A DNA stretch of 64,000 nucleotides from Burkholderiaceae bacterium (GCA_023266335.1 JAHFQJ010000007.1:1-64000); one strand, 5' to 3'; counted from the first letter of the stretch, positions 35,691 to 45,122 are shown. The notes: generated by a model not told the origin, from the sequence alone. Program-made: numbers and translations.

Positions 35691-36386
35691 TTAAAATGCC
35701 CTTTGTTGTTTATATGCAGAGTTTTTCTCTTCTTTAATTAAGATTTTATTTGATTTATTTGCAAGCTCAAGCAATTTATTATGCGTAAATATCATTCTGT
35801 CTGAACCGGTAAAATTATCTTTTAATATTAAGGTTGAACTTAAAAATCTCCATTCTAAAAATCTATCCGGAAATCCTCCAATTCTATGCGGTTTTCCATA
35901 TTTAGCTACAACCTGCATTTCTAGCTTATCAAAATTCATATTTGGTTCAAATTCATAATATAAAAAATACATTTTATCTTTATAAAATCCCATGCGTCCT
36001 TTGGTTAAATTATCAAGCGGGATACCCACAAAATCAGCCAAAATAATTTCTTTATTAACCAATAAATTATTCTTATCTTCATTAGAATTAAGTGTATCTA
36101 GTTTTAAATTAACTTCACCGTAACTATAGGCATTTAATAAGCCGCCCTCTTTTTGAATAATTTTATCTGCTTGTTCAAACGTAGTAACACCCAGTTGCAT
36201 ATCAAATATATTAGGGTCATAGTCAAATGGCTTTATGCCAAAATCTTTGGTATTTCCTAATGTTGGCGGCGGTGGTAGTTTTGGTTTAGCTTTTTTCTTC
36301 TTTGCTGAATAAGCATTAGAAGATGAGAGCATTGCCAATATAACAGCCATTATTAGCACTCTATATTTTGCATTATTTAAAACCAT
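35691..36386 (-). CDS. Exported protein of unknown function
   Basis: A 231-residue protein with a Sec signal peptide (hydrophobic core VLIMAVILAMLSS, cleavage about residue 27 after AYS/A) and AAGGAGAAA upstream of the start. The mature N-terminus is a Lys/Pro linker (KKKKAKPKLPPPPTLG). The rest contains MQLGVTTFEQADKIIQKEGG and KYGKPHRIGGFPDRFLEWRF, similar in style to periplasmic SmpA/BamE-like helix-strand repeats, which is only a suggestion. It is divergent from grpE. Confidence 0.6.
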   Translation of the reverse strand: MVLNNAKYRVLIMAVILAMLSSSNAYSAKKKKAKPKLPPPPTLGNTKDFGIKPFDYDPNIFDMQLGVTTFEQADKIIQKEGGLLNAYSYGEVNLKLDTLNSNEDKNNLLVNKEIILADFVGIPLDNLTKGRMGFYKDKMYFLYYEFEPNMNFDKLEMQVVAKYGKPHRIGGFPDRFLEWRFLSSTLILKDNFTGSDRMIFTHNKLLELANKSNKILIKEEKNSAYKQQRAF

Positions 36387-36464
36387 ATTTTTCTCCTTAA
36401 AATATTAGTGCTTGAAAATCGGAAAACAATCCATATATACTATTCTATGACAAGGGAGTTTATG

Positions 36465-37001
36465 ATGCAAAATAATGCAAGTGAAAATATAATCAACAAT
36501 ACAGATGAAATTATAGAAAATAAGATACAAAACTTAGAAAATAATAATGATGTTCAAACTGAATTAGAGCAGGCGCAGGCTAAAGCAGCTCAATATTACG
36601 ACTCATTACTGCGTGCGAAAGCAGAATCTGAAAATATTAGACGGCGTAGTATGGAAGATTTAGATAAAATGCGTAAATTCGCAGTGGAAGGATTTGCAGA
36701 AAGTTTACTGGCGGTAATGGATAGCTTACAGGCAGTTGTGGCTGATAATTCAGGCAATATTGATACAATGAAGCAGGCTATTGATTTAACCGTTAAACAA
36801 TTGCAAAATGTGTTTGATAAGCAGAAAATAACTGCAGTAAATCCGGCTGGAGAAAATTTAGACCCGTCTTATCATCAAGCTATTTCATCAATAGCAAGCA
36901 ATAAACCGGCAAATACTATTATTGAGGTTATGCAGAAAGGTTATACTATTTCAGATAGATTATTAAGACCTGCTTTAGTGATTGTTTCTTCGGGTTTATA
37001 A
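36465..37001 (+). CDS. grpE: Nucleotide exchange factor GrpE
   Basis: Releases ADP from DnaK in the heat-shock chaperone cycle. The long helical dimerisation segment covers about residues 10-75 and the beta-domain follows (NPAGENLDPSYHQAISSI, then VMQKGYTISDRLLRPALVIVS). The start at 36465 is chosen over earlier in-frame codons (36408, 36447, 36462) because GGGAG at 36454-36458 is best spaced for it; this gives 178 residues, a normal size. dnaK and dnaJ are not adjacent. Confidence 0.92.
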   Translation: MQNNASENIINNTDEIIENKIQNLENNNDVQTELEQAQAKAAQYYDSLLRAKAESENIRRRSMEDLDKMRKFAVEGFAESLLAVMDSLQAVVADNSGNIDTMKQAIDLTVKQLQNVFDKQKITAVNPAGENLDPSYHQAISSIASNKPANTIIEVMQKGYTISDRLLRPALVIVSSGL

Positions 37002-37088
37002 TAGCCATAGCATTGTATGTATTAGATTAAGCATATCCAATATCCAAATGGGCATCAGCAGTTCTTTAATTATTAGAAAAATAAATTT

Positions 37089-37532
37089 ATGTCTCAAAAT
37101 ATAATTGCGAAAAATAGCTTTGTTACACTTCATTATTCAATATCTATTATTAATGATGAAAATCAAATAATTGCTGATACATTTGATGGAAGTCCAGCAA
37201 CAATAACAATTGGTTATGGTAATTTGCCGTCAACATTAGAAGCTTTGATAATTGGAAAAAGCGAAGGTGAAGAAATTAATACTACGCTGAATAATGCATT
37301 TGGCGAATATAATCAAGAATTACGGCGTCTTATTAGCAAAAATTTATTAGAAGAGCAAAGTGCAGAGCAAGAATTTAGCGCAGGAGATATGGTTTCATTT
37401 AATACGAATGAAAGGCAAATTGCTGGCACATTTATCAGCATGAATGAAACCGGTGATGCATTATTTGACTTTAATCACCCGTTAGCAGGCAAAAATATAG
37501 CTTTTAAAGCAAGAATAATTGGGATATTGTAA
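37089..37532 (+). CDS. fkpB: FKBP-type peptidyl-prolyl isomerase, SlpA/FkpB-like
   Basis: A 147-residue cytosolic FKBP with inserted-in-flap domain, as in SlpA/SlyD. Segments FVTLHYSISIINDENQIIADT (start of the fold), LEALIIGKSEGEE and the C-terminal DALFDFNHPLAGKNIAFKA match the family. It lacks the His-rich metal tail of SlyD. It assists prolyl isomerisation during folding. In many proteobacteria it neighbours ispH, which is absent here. Confidence 0.85.
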   Translation: MSQNIIAKNSFVTLHYSISIINDENQIIADTFDGSPATITIGYGNLPSTLEALIIGKSEGEEINTTLNNAFGEYNQELRRLISKNLLEEQSAEQEFSAGDMVSFNTNERQIAGTFISMNETGDALFDFNHPLAGKNIAFKARIIGIL

Positions 37533-37587
37533 ATAAAATAGTTTATATTATGATAATGTATTTTCCTAATAAAATATCGGCAAAATT

Positions 37588-38076
37588 ATGCATATAGAAT
37601 TGAAACATGATCATTCAGCACAGGCATTGCGTACACACTTTATTGGCGATAGAATTTATACAGATAATAGAAGCTTATGCAAATGGGCAAATTTACATCC
37701 TCTTGATAGAAATCTTAAGGTTACAGTTAATCAAAAAGTATGCACATATGCTGGCATAATACAGCAGCCTGATGGAAGTAATCCATTTGAAAATGTAGAG
37801 TTTTTTCATGGCTATGTAGAAATATCAGCAAATCCTGATGAATATTTTGCTATAGCTATACCCAAAGAAAATGAATCGTCGTTATATTCTGTAATAATTG
37901 ATGCTGTAGATAGAATGGAAGAGAGCAATATTGATAAATTCGAAATATATTCAATCACAAAAAATAATTTGGATGAATTTGCTAGCTTAAGTAAGCAAAA
38001 ATCTGATATAAAAAAAGCTTTGGGTAAATTAAAAAAGGCAAATTCTTCATCAAATTTTTCCTGCTTTTCTGCCTAA
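37588..38076 (+). CDS. Hypothetical soluble protein
   Basis: A 162-residue protein without signal peptide or membrane helix. Residues 1-130 look globular (WANLHPLDRNLKVTVNQKVC, VEFFHGYVEISANPDEYFAI); the C-terminus is a Lys-rich helix ending SSSNFSCFSA. No family recognised. It is followed by another unknown gene 116 nt away, and both lie in the gap before the rplC operon, a place occupied by rpsJ in most bacteria. Confidence 0.5.
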   Translation: MHIELKHDHSAQALRTHFIGDRIYTDNRSLCKWANLHPLDRNLKVTVNQKVCTYAGIIQQPDGSNPFENVEFFHGYVEISANPDEYFAIAIPKENESSLYSVIIDAVDRMEESNIDKFEIYSITKNNLDEFASLSKQKSDIKKALGKLKKANSSSNFSCFSA

Positions 38077-38191
38077 GAGAGAACATATAATACTTGAAGC
38101 AAGACTACAAAATAAGCAATTCCTATTATTGCGTTTTTATATGAAACTTGCTAGACTTTTTTAATTAATTTTTAAATTTAAATATTAAAGT

Positions 38192-38701
38192 ATGACAATT
38201 AAATTTCAAGTAAAAAAATGTAATAAATTTTTAAGTCAGCCTCATTGGCATGCATTTATGCTAGATGGCGATAAAAAAGTAGAAATAAAGTTTCAGGAAA
38301 GACCAAAAAAGGCAGAAGATTATGCTCATCAATCTTATTTTTCATCATTTTATTATTTATTAACGGATTATCTAAATTTGTCATGTAAACCATTTAGCGG
38401 AGAAATCAATTATACATTAGAAAAGAATTATATTGAGGCTAAATATAATAACATTACCTTAAACATAGAACTTCCTTCACTTTGTCTTCCACGAGATAAT
38501 AAGTTGTATGGGTTTACAAGAAAACTTCCAGACACGCATGAATATGAATGGAAAACAGGTCAGCCGAACGGCGAAATAAAAGTCAAGCAGCTTGCCCTTT
38601 TATTCAATAATCCGCTATCTGATAGATTTTCAGCGTATTTTGGTTATCCTAATTCAATGCATCTTTTGTCAGATTCTTCCAATATACTAGTTGAAAAATA
38701 A
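38192..38701 (+). CDS. Hypothetical soluble protein
   Basis: A 169-residue protein with mixed alpha/beta character, no signal peptide and no membrane segment. It contains QPHWHAFMLDGDKKVEIKFQ and YSEINYTLEK-like strands but no motif that I recognise. Its 3' end contains the -35 element of the rplC operon promoter (38691-38719), so expression of the two may interfere. Confidence 0.5.
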   Translation: MTIKFQVKKCNKFLSQPHWHAFMLDGDKKVEIKFQERPKKAEDYAHQSYFSSFYYLLTDYLNLSCKPFSGEINYTLEKNYIEAKYNNITLNIELPSLCLPRDNKLYGFTRKLPDTHEYEWKTGQPNGEIKVKQLALLFNNPLSDRFSAYFGYPNSMHLLSDSSNILVEK

Positions 38702-38719
38702 ACAAATGCATGCTATAAT
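38691..38719 (+). promoter_or_regulatory. Sigma-70 promoter of the rplC ribosomal operon
   Basis: TTGAAA at 38691-38696 and TATAAT at 38714-38719 with an exact 17-base spacer, ending about 85 nt before rplC. The -35 overlaps the last codons of the upstream hypothetical gene. This gives the operon its own start without rpsJ. Confidence 0.75.
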
Positions 38720-38730
38720 CAGCAGTTGCT

Positions 38731-38757
38731 CTTAGCATTCTTAATTTTAATGCTAAG
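38731..38757 (+). promoter_or_regulatory. Hairpin in the rplC operon leader
   Basis: CTTAGCATT (38731-38739) and AATGCTAAG (38749-38757) form a perfect 9-bp stem with a 9-nt loop, just after the predicted transcription start. No T-run follows, so it is not a plain terminator. In E. coli the S10 leader is the target of L4 autoregulation; a comparable role here is possible but unproven. Confidence 0.5.
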
Positions 38758-38806
38758 CTTTATAAAACTTTCCTAGCCAATCGTAGTTAGGATATGGAGA
38801 AAAATT

Positions 38807-39469
38807 ATGAGCCTTGGATTACTGGGTCGCAAGGTGGGTATGACAGAGATTTTTGACGAAGAAGGGAATAGTATCCCTGTAACAGTAGTCGAAGTCGGCG
38901 ATAACCACATTACACAAATTAAAGTTGCCCAAATAGACGGGTATACTGCCGTTCAAGTTACCTTTGGCGAGCGTAAAGCCAGCCGTGTGAATAAAGCACA
39001 GATTGGTCACGTAGCTAAAGCTGGGGTAAAGGCAGGAGTATTTACACAAGAATTCAGAATCGATGCTAAAGATATTGAACAGTTTCAGTCTGGGCAAGAA
39101 ATTAGTGTCGACATTTTTTCAGCAGGTCAAAAAGTAGATGTACAGGGTACAACTATTGGTAAAGGCTATGCTGGTACGATTAAGCGTCATCATTTTAGAT
39201 CAGGGCGTGCTAGTCATGGTAATTCACGTTCACACAATGTTCCAGGTTCTATTGGTCAAGCCCAAGATCCAGGTCGTGTGTTCCCGGGTAAACGAATGAC
39301 AGGTCATTTAGGTGACGTAACACGTACAACCCAAAATTTAGTAGTAGTTAAAATTGATAGTAATCGTAAATTACTGTTAATTAGAGGTGCGATTCCAGGA
39401 GCAAAACAAGGTTTCGTTGTTGTAACACCTGCTGTTAAAGCTAAACCAGAAGCTTCTAAAGCTGCTTAA
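38807..39469 (+). CDS. rplC: 50S ribosomal protein L3
   Basis: The 220-residue protein begins with the canonical [18 protein letters not shown] and contains [17 protein letters not shown], the [15 protein letters not shown] loop that reaches the peptidyl transferase centre, and [15 protein letters not shown]. It has a GGAG ribosome site and is first gene of the operon here; in most bacteria rpsJ precedes it. The C-terminus carries a short Ala/Lys extension. Confidence 0.97.
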   Translation: MSLGLLGRKVGMTEIFDEEGNSIPVTVVEVGDNHITQIKVAQIDGYTAVQVTFGERKASRVNKAQIGHVAKAGVKAGVFTQEFRIDAKDIEQFQSGQEISVDIFSAGQKVDVQGTTIGKGYAGTIKRHHFRSGRASHGNSRSHNVPGSIGQAQDPGRVFPGKRMTGHLGDVTRTTQNLVVVKIDSNRKLLLIRGAIPGAKQGFVVVTPAVKAKPEASKAA

Positions 39470-39479
39470 GGAGATAAGA

Positions 39480-40103
39480 ATGGAATTACAACTCCTAAAT
39501 CAAAGTGGTGAGTTAGCTGTTGGAATACAAGCGTCAGAAACTGTATTCGGCAAAGAATACAATGAATCTTTAATACATCAAATTGTTGTTGCATATCAGG
39601 CAAATGCAAGGACAGCCAGCAGTGTTCAAAAAAATAGAAGAGATGTAAGTCATACAACGGCTAAGCCTTGGCGTCAAAAAGGTACTGGTCGTGCTCGTGC
39701 AGGTATGTCATCTTCTCCATTATGGCGTGGGGGCGGACGCACATTCGCAAATTCTCCAAACGAGAATCACAGCCATAAAGTAAATAAAAAAATGTATCGT
39801 TCCGCTATGCGTTCGATCTACTCACAGTTAGTTAGAGAGAATCGTTTGCATGTGATTGAACCAATTCAGTTAGAAGCTCCGAAAACTAAATTGTTGGCTC
39901 AACGTTTTAAAGCGATGGGTTTAGAGTCTGTACTATTAATTACAGAAGAAGTTGATAATAATTTATATTTAGCTTCCCGTAATTTAGCACATGTAGCTGT
40001 ATTAGAACCAAGGCACGTGGACCCATTATCATTAATTTACTTTGATAAAGTAATAGTAACTAAAGGTGCAGTTGTTAAAATAGAGGAGATGCTAAATGAC
40101 TAA
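39480..40103 (+). CDS. rplD: 50S ribosomal protein L4
   Basis: A 207-residue protein with the conserved extended loop [20 protein letters not shown] and [14 protein letters not shown] (about 58-92), which lines the exit tunnel. In E. coli L4 is the autogenous repressor of this operon, relevant to the leader hairpin upstream. It lies 10 nt after rplC and overlaps rplW by 8 nt. Confidence 0.97.
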   Translation: MELQLLNQSGELAVGIQASETVFGKEYNESLIHQIVVAYQANARTASSVQKNRRDVSHTTAKPWRQKGTGRARAGMSSSPLWRGGGRTFANSPNENHSHKVNKKMYRSAMRSIYSQLVRENRLHVIEPIQLEAPKTKLLAQRFKAMGLESVLLITEEVDNNLYLASRNLAHVAVLEPRHVDPLSLIYFDKVIVTKGAVVKIEEMLND

Positions 40104-40419
40104 TAGCAATAATCAGCAAAACAATAGCCATCGTTTATTTCAGATTATTCAAAGTCCAGTAATCTCTGAAAAATCTACATATGTTGCTGAAAAAAATAAT
40201 CAGTATGTGTTTAAGGTAGCAAGAGATGCCAATAAATTTGAAATTAAGCAAGCTTTAGAAGATATATTTCAAGTAGAAGTGACTGCTGTAAATGTTGTAA
40301 ACCGTAAAGGTAAGCAGAAACGTTTTGGCAAATATAATGGTCGCAGAGACCATCAGCGCTTTGCTTATATTAGTTTAAAAGCTGGTCAAAATATTGATAT
40401 AGAAGCGGAGATTAAATAA
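40096..40419 (+). CDS. rplW: 50S ribosomal protein L23
   Basis: A 107-residue protein at the tunnel exit, docking site of trigger factor and SRP. Typical segments: [20 protein letters not shown] (about 16-35), [19 protein letters not shown] and [15 protein letters not shown]. The first 12 residues are an Asn/Gln-rich extension. Its start lies within the end of rplD, indicating translational coupling. Confidence 0.96.
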   Translation: MTNSNNQQNNSHRLFQIIQSPVISEKSTYVAEKNNQYVFKVARDANKFEIKQALEDIFQVEVTAVNVVNRKGKQKRFGKYNGRRDHQRFAYISLKAGQNIDIEAEIK

Positions 40420-40420
40420 A

Positions 40421-41251
40421 ATGGCATTAGTAAAAATGAAACCTACTTCGGCTGGTCGCCGTGGTATGGTAAAAGTAGTTCATTCGCATTTACATAAAGG
40501 TCGCCCATTTACCGCTTTATTGGAAAAGAAGAGTAAAACAGCTGGGCGTAACAATAATGGGCATATTACTACTCGTCATATGGGCGGTGGTCATAAACAG
40601 CATTATCGTAAAATTGACTTTAAACGTAATGATAAAGATGGGATAGTTGCAAAAGTAGAGCATATTGAATATGATCCAAACCGTACTGCACACATTGCAT
40701 TATTATGCTACGCAGATGGTGAAAGACGTTATATTTTAGCTCCTAAAAATATTGTTGTCGGGCAAACTGTTCTTAGCGGTTCACAAGCTCCAATTAAAGC
40801 TGGAAATTGCTTACCTTTAGCAAATATTCCAGATGGTACAAATATTCACTGTATTGAAATGCTTCCGGGTAAAGGCGCTCAAATGGCGCGTTCGGCAGGA
40901 GGTACAGCTTTATTACAAGGTAGAGATGGTGAATATGCCCGTATCCGTCTCCGTTCAGGTGAAGAACGCCGTGTACTATTGAGATGCCGTGCTTCAATAG
41001 GTGAAGTTGGCAATGAGGAACACAGTTTACGTAAAATTGGTAAGGCTGGTGCAAATCGTTGGAGAGGTATTCGTCCAACAGTTCGTGGTGTGGCAATGAA
41101 TCCGATAGACCATCCTCATGGGGGCGGTGAGGGTAAAACTGGAGAAGGTAGAGTTCCTGTATCTCCGTGGGGTACTCCAACTAAAGGCTATAGAACACGT
41201 CGTAACAAACGTACTAATAGCATGATTTTAAAACGCCGTCACAAACGCTAA
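40421..41251 (+). CDS. rplB: 50S ribosomal protein L2
   Basis: A 276-residue core protein of the large subunit. Clear hallmarks: [20 protein letters not shown] at the start, [20 protein letters not shown] near 45-64, and [18 protein letters not shown] near 226-243 with the conserved histidine. It starts 1 nt after the rplW stop codon. Confidence 0.97.
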   Translation: MALVKMKPTSAGRRGMVKVVHSHLHKGRPFTALLEKKSKTAGRNNNGHITTRHMGGGHKQHYRKIDFKRNDKDGIVAKVEHIEYDPNRTAHIALLCYADGERRYILAPKNIVVGQTVLSGSQAPIKAGNCLPLANIPDGTNIHCIEMLPGKGAQMARSAGGTALLQGRDGEYARIRLRSGEERRVLLRCRASIGEVGNEEHSLRKIGKAGANRWRGIRPTVRGVAMNPIDHPHGGGEGKTGEGRVPVSPWGTPTKGYRTRRNKRTNSMILKRRHKR

Positions 41252-41267
41252 TACCTAGGAGTTAATT

Positions 41268-41543
41268 ATGGCACGTTCATTAAAAAAGGGTCCGTTTTGT
41301 GATGAGCATTTACTTAATAAAGTAGAAAAAGCTATTGCAAACCGTGATAAGAAACCTATTAAAACATGGTCACGTCGTTCAACGATATTACCAGTTATGA
41401 TAGGTGTAACAATTGCTGTGCATAATGGTCGCCAGCATGTACCTGTACAAATTACCGACCAAATGGTTGGACATAAATTAGGGGAATTTGCACCAACGCG
41501 CACATTCAAGGGTCATGCAGCTGATAAAAAGGCTAAGAAATAA
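41268..41543 (+). CDS. rpsS: 30S ribosomal protein S19
   Basis: A 91-residue protein: [20 protein letters not shown], then [40 protein letters not shown] and [10 protein letters not shown], all canonical for the S19 head protein. Standard length. It has an AGGAG ribosome site and sits 16 nt after rplB. Confidence 0.97.
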   Translation: MARSLKKGPFCDEHLLNKVEKAIANRDKKPIKTWSRRSTILPVMIGVTIAVHNGRQHVPVQITDQMVGHKLGEFAPTRTFKGHAADKKAKK

Positions 41544-41551
41544 GGTGTATT

Positions 41552-41884
41552 ATGCAACTAGAAGTTAAGGCTATACATAAAGGTGCACGTATATCTGCAC
41601 AAAAAGCTCGTTTAGTAGCTGATCAAATTCGGGGACTTTCAATTGAATCTGCCCTGAATTTATTAAAATTCAGCCCTAAAAAAGCGGCCGTGTTAATTAG
41701 AAAAATAGTTAACTCTGCGGTGGCAAATGCTGAACACAACGATGGTTTAGACATCGATGCATTGAAAGTGAAAACTATTTATGTAGATAAGGGGGCTTCT
41801 TTAAAACGCTCGATTGCTCGTGCAAAAGGAAGAGGCAATATGATTGAAAAACAAACATGCCACATCACTGTGGTACTTGCTTAA
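41552..41884 (+). CDS. rplV: 50S ribosomal protein L22
   Basis: A 110-residue protein with [18 protein letters not shown] near 11-28 and the tunnel-lining beta-hairpin ending [20 protein letters not shown]. The C-terminus HITVVLA is normal. It lies 8 nt after rpsS and 9 nt before rpsC. Confidence 0.96.
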   Translation: MQLEVKAIHKGARISAQKARLVADQIRGLSIESALNLLKFSPKKAAVLIRKIVNSAVANAEHNDGLDIDALKVKTIYVDKGASLKRSIARAKGRGNMIEKQTCHITVVLA

Positions 41885-41893
41885 GGAGTTGTG

Positions 41894-42688
41894 ATGGGAC
41901 AAAAAATTCATCCAACTGGTTTTCGCCTAGTAGTATCACGTGATTGGTCTTCGCGTTGGTATGCGAAGGGACATGAATTTGCGGATTTTTTAAAGAAAAG
42001 TATTAAAGCTAGACAGTATATTAAAGCAATTAAAGATGCAGCTATTAGCCGTACAATTATTGCTAAAACGTCAAATGCTGCAAAAATTACTATTCTTTCT
42101 GCAAAAGTTAGCCGGTTAATTGGTAAAAAAGGTGAGCATCTAGAGGTTTTAAAGAAAGCTTTGCAGCCAATTTTAGGTATGCCGGTACATATCACTGTTG
42201 AAGAAGTGCGTAAACCAGAATTAGATGCACAATTAATCTCAGAAAATATTGCGCAACAGCTAGAAAAGCGTGTAATGTTTAGACGAGCAATGAAGCGTTC
42301 AATCCAAAATGCTATGCGTTTAGGTGCTCAAGGTGTAAAAATTGAATGTTCAGGTCGTTTAAACGGCATTGAAATTGCTCGCTCAGAATGGTATCGTGAA
42401 GGGCGTGTACCTTTACATACTTTACGTGCAAATATTGAATACGGGTTTTCAGAAGCTCAAACAACGTACGGTATTATTGGTATTAAAGTTTGGGTATACA
42501 AGGGTGATACGTTAGGGCGTAAAGATGCTGCAGAAGTTAATGCTTCTTTAGCTGCTGAAGAGGATAAAAAACGTAATAACAAACGTAATGACCGCTCTGG
42601 CAGACGTGATGATGATAAAAAACGTGTTCGTAGTAATAAACCAAAACAATCTGATGCTGTAGCTGGCACAGAGAAAGTTCAGAGGTAA
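41894..42688 (+). CDS. rpsC: 30S ribosomal protein S3
   Basis: The start ATG at 41894 ([12 protein letters not shown]) fits the AAGGAG at 41883-41888 better than the GTG three bases earlier, giving 264 residues. KH domain motifs [16 protein letters not shown] near 76-91 and the core [19 protein letters not shown] near 164-182 are present. The C-terminal tail of about 45 residues is highly charged ([19 protein letters not shown]) and longer than in E. coli (233 residues), as in many betaproteobacteria. Confidence 0.96.
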   Translation: MGQKIHPTGFRLVVSRDWSSRWYAKGHEFADFLKKSIKARQYIKAIKDAAISRTIIAKTSNAAKITILSAKVSRLIGKKGEHLEVLKKALQPILGMPVHITVEEVRKPELDAQLISENIAQQLEKRVMFRRAMKRSIQNAMRLGAQGVKIECSGRLNGIEIARSEWYREGRVPLHTLRANIEYGFSEAQTTYGIIGIKVWVYKGDTLGRKDAAEVNASLAAEEDKKRNNKRNDRSGRRDDDKKRVRSNKPKQSDAVAGTEKVQR

Positions 42689-42691
42689 TTT

Positions 42692-43114
42692 ATGTTATTA
42701 CAACCAAGACGTACAAAATACCGCAAAGAACAAAAAGGGCGCAATAAAGGCTTAGCTACTACTGGTAATAGCATATCTTTCGGCGAATATGGTTTAAAAT
42801 CTGTTCAGCGCGGGCGTATTACTGGTAGACAGTTAGAAGCCGCACGCCGTGCAATGTCAAGGCATATTAAAAAATTGGGTAAAATTTGGATTCGTGTTGC
42901 TCCAGTTAAACCAATTACTCAAAAACCTGCAGAGGTGCGTATGGGTAATGGTAAAGGCAGTGTTGAGTATTATGTTGCTGAAATTCGCCCAGGGACAATG
43001 ATATTTGAGATAACTTGCGGTGGTGATGAAGCCTTAGCTAGAGAAGTTTTCCGTAAAGCAGGTGCTAAATTCCCAGTTAAAACTATTTTTGTTTCTAAAC
43101 AAATCGGGGCATAA
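42692..43114 (+). CDS. rplP: 50S ribosomal protein L16
   Basis: A 140-residue protein with [20 protein letters not shown] at the start, [20 protein letters not shown] near 45-64 and [20 protein letters not shown] near 83-102. It helps form the A-site tRNA pocket. It begins 3 nt after rpsC and ends 1 nt before rpmC. Confidence 0.97.
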   Translation: MLLQPRRTKYRKEQKGRNKGLATTGNSISFGEYGLKSVQRGRITGRQLEAARRAMSRHIKKLGKIWIRVAPVKPITQKPAEVRMGNGKGSVEYYVAEIRPGTMIFEITCGGDEALAREVFRKAGAKFPVKTIFVSKQIGA

Positions 43115-43115
43115 T

Positions 43116-43331
43116 ATGAAAGCATCAGATTTAAAAAGTAAAACAATCGCTGAACTTAATCAAGAATTAAGTAGCTTACTTAAACAACAATTAGGCTTAC
43201 GCATTAAAAAATCTTTACAGCAGTTAGAAAATACTAGCTTATTATCTAAAATTCGTAAAGATATAGCACGTGTTCGTACAGTGTTGACACAGCTTAAAGC
43301 TAAGCAAGCTCAAAACGCACAAAATGCATAA
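43116..43331 (+). CDS. rpmC: 50S ribosomal protein L29
   Basis: The start at 43116 ([20 protein letters not shown]) is chosen because an earlier in-frame start would lie inside rplP and give a non-native leader. The 71-residue helical hairpin has [20 protein letters not shown] and [14 protein letters not shown], typical of L29, with a few extra C-terminal residues (QAQNAQNA). It starts 1 nt after the rplP stop codon. Confidence 0.95.
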   Translation: MKASDLKSKTIAELNQELSSLLKQQLGLRIKKSLQQLENTSLLSKIRKDIARVRTVLTQLKAKQAQNAQNA

Positions 43332-43340
43332 AGGGTAATT

Positions 43341-43631
43341 ATGACAACGCAGCAAGAACAAAATACTCAAGAAGAGAAAAAAAGATTATCACGTACCCTT
43401 CAGGGTCGTGTGGTTAGCAATAAAATGGATAAAACGGTAGTGGTATTAGTTAGCCGTAAGGTTAAAGATTTGCGCTATGGCAAATATGTAGCTAAGTCTA
43501 AAAAATACCATGCTCATGATGAAAATAATCAATATAATGTTGGAGATTTAGTGGAAATCGTGGAAACGCGCCCTATTTCAAAAACTAAAGCTTGGTTAGC
43601 ATCACGTTTATTAGAAGCTAATAAAGGCTAA
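43341..43631 (+). CDS. rpsQ: 30S ribosomal protein S17
   Basis: A 96-residue OB-fold protein: [20 protein letters not shown] near 17-36, [20 protein letters not shown], then [19 protein letters not shown]. The N-terminal 15 residues are a Gln/Glu-rich extension. In nearly all bacteria rplN follows; here the operon stops and an intergenic repeat element comes next. Confidence 0.96.
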   Translation: MTTQQEQNTQEEKKRLSRTLQGRVVSNKMDKTVVVLVSRKVKDLRYGKYVAKSKKYHAHDENNQYNVGDLVEIVETRPISKTKAWLASRLLEANKG

Positions 43632-43664
43632 TTTAAATTTGTAATTAGCTGTGATTTTATGTTA

Positions 43665-43795
43665 TATACTAATTGTAATTCATTTTGCAGTAAGGCGGCG
43701 GCAGGAGTAAATTATGACTACTATTGTACACATTAGTACATTGAGGATTAATTTTGACGACAGCAAAGTTCGCAAATTGAAATATAGTTAGTATA
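43665..43795 (-). repeat. Dispersed intergenic element, family A, copy 2 (inverted)
   Basis: A 131-bp element in the opposite orientation to copies 1 and 3. Its right part read on the minus strand, ATTTCAATTTGCGAACTT, matches copy 1, and its ends TATACTAATTG and GTTAGTATA are the family termini with small changes. It sits exactly at the break between rpsQ and the missing rest of the ribosomal operon. Confidence 0.7.
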
Positions 43796-43879
43796 GCTAA
43801 TTTTTATATTTAAGCAGTTGTAAAACATATAGTTCTATATTATTCTATAATATAGTTCAGCTATTTTAAGGAGCCAATA

Positions 43880-44095
43880 ATGGCTGTTCAACAGAATAAA
43901 AAATCGCCATCGAAGCGCGGTATGCACCGTGCGCATGACGCTTTAAAAGCTCGTACTTTATCAGTTGATTCAGTATCTGGTGAAGTGCATATTCGTCATC
44001 ATATTACACCAGATGGTTTTTATCGCGGTAGAAAGGTGATTCAAGCTAAAGTTAAAGCTGTATCAATAAAACAGGTAAATAAAAAACGTAGATAA
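43880..44095 (+). CDS. rpmF: 50S ribosomal protein L32
   Basis: A 71-residue protein beginning [20 protein letters not shown], followed by the conserved [20 protein letters not shown]. The usual zinc-binding cysteines of some L32 forms are absent, as in proteobacteria. It is longer than E. coli L32 (57) by a basic C-terminal tail. The normal neighbours plsX and fabH are missing. AAGGAG ribosome site; a TATAAT lies at 43846-43851. Confidence 0.95.
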   Translation: MAVQQNKKSPSKRGMHRAHDALKARTLSVDSVSGEVHIRHHITPDGFYRGRKVIQAKVKAVSIKQVNKKRR

Positions 44096-44152
44096 TATTT
44101 TTTAAGAAAATATATTTATAAATTTATGTTTAGAAATATGTAAATTATAATC

Positions 44153-44186
44153 AGGGTATTTACTTTTTTGTATTACCCTTTTTTTA
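44153..44186 (+). terminator. Rho-independent terminator after rpmF
   Basis: AGGGTA (44153-44158) and TACCCT (44174-44179) form a stem with a 15-nt loop and are followed by T8 (44179-44186). Located about 60 nt after the rpmF stop codon. Confidence 0.8.
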
Positions 44187-44278
44187 TTGTATAAATAGAA
44201 TTGTAGTGCGTGCCTATATGTTTGAATCTATAGACTGCTGTTTATACATTGCCTAAGAACATCATTACCTAATATAAT

Positions 44279-44468
44279 TAAGTATTAACTATATACATGT
44301 TATAGCTAGGTATTTGATAATTTTATAACAATGAACCTTATAAATAAAAATTCTCTATTTTTATAAATTTTCCTGTTGTGGTGTCAGACCTGCAAACGCA
44401 GTTATCCAGTATGCTTTTTTACAAGATACGTTGCATGGCTTTTATCTATCCGCATTTAGTATTTCTCA
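44279..44468 (-). repeat. Dispersed intergenic element, family B, copy 2 (inverted)
   Basis: Read on the minus strand this stretch matches copy 1 at 20073-20257: GATAAAAGCC, GGATAACTG and CAGGAAAATTTATAAAAATAGAG occur in the same order. It has about 35 extra bases in its right part. Its TTTGAGA-type terminus (TTGAGAAA on the minus strand) overlaps the end of the DUF1345 gene and supplies its TGA stop codon. The rest of the 44187-44465 gap holds nothing else recognisable. Confidence 0.7.
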
Positions 44469-45122
44469 ATTATTAATCATGCCGGCTATTAAATTAATTG
44501 AAGTTGAAATAATTATAATATTCAAGAAAAATGCAATCAAACTTTGAAACATAACTAATTTTCTCATTGAGCTAGATGTTATATTAATATCTGATGTTTG
44601 AAAACACATATTAATTACTACTGAAAAATATAAAAAATCCCAATAATCCGGAGTATGTGTACCTGGAAAATTTAAGCTGCTATTTCTGTCGTCTTTCATA
44701 TAAAAGTTATGTGCATAATGCTGAGCAAAAATAAAGCAAATAAAGCCCCAAGCAAGTAATATACTAAAAATGCCTAAACCAATAGGTTGGAACGATTTAT
44801 TTTTAGCTCCGTATATTTCAAAGTAAAATCCACACATAATCACGCAAAAAACTAGTATGCTTATACAAAAATCAATCCATTTACCCTCATCTAAAATTTT
44901 TGCTTTTTCTTTTATATGATGAGTTTCAGCCTTAAACATAAATATAGTACTTAACACTATAAATACAGCTGCACAAATATTAAAAGACATCAGCATAGAT
45001 ATACCTAAATCTAATTTTTCTAGTAAAAATAAATAGAAAAAGATTAGTATGGACAATAAAATTGAGCTGGCAATGTAATAGTGCTTAAATAAATGGATAG
45101 ATTTTTTGATTGTTATTTTCAT
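44466..45122 (-). CDS. DUF1345 family inner membrane protein
   Basis: A 218-residue protein with five or six membrane helices (about 15-35, 40-62, 83-103, 115-135, 160-180, 190-213). The segment GTHTPDYWDFLYFSVVINMC near 154-173, followed by SDINITSSSMRKLV, is the DUF1345 signature; the motif resembles the pore region of small ion channels. The function is not established. The start overlaps the phoX stop by 4 nt, so the two genes are coupled. The stop codon comes from an adjoining repeat element. Confidence 0.8.
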   Translation of the reverse strand: MKITIKKSIHLFKHYYIASSILLSILIFFYLFLLEKLDLGISMLMSFNICAAVFIVLSTIFMFKAETHHIKEKAKILDEGKWIDFCISILVFCVIMCGFYFEIYGAKNKSFQPIGLGIFSILLAWGFICFIFAQHYAHNFYMKDDRNSSLNFPGTHTPDYWDFLYFSVVINMCFQTSDINITSSSMRKLVMFQSLIAFFLNIIIISTSINLIAGMINN

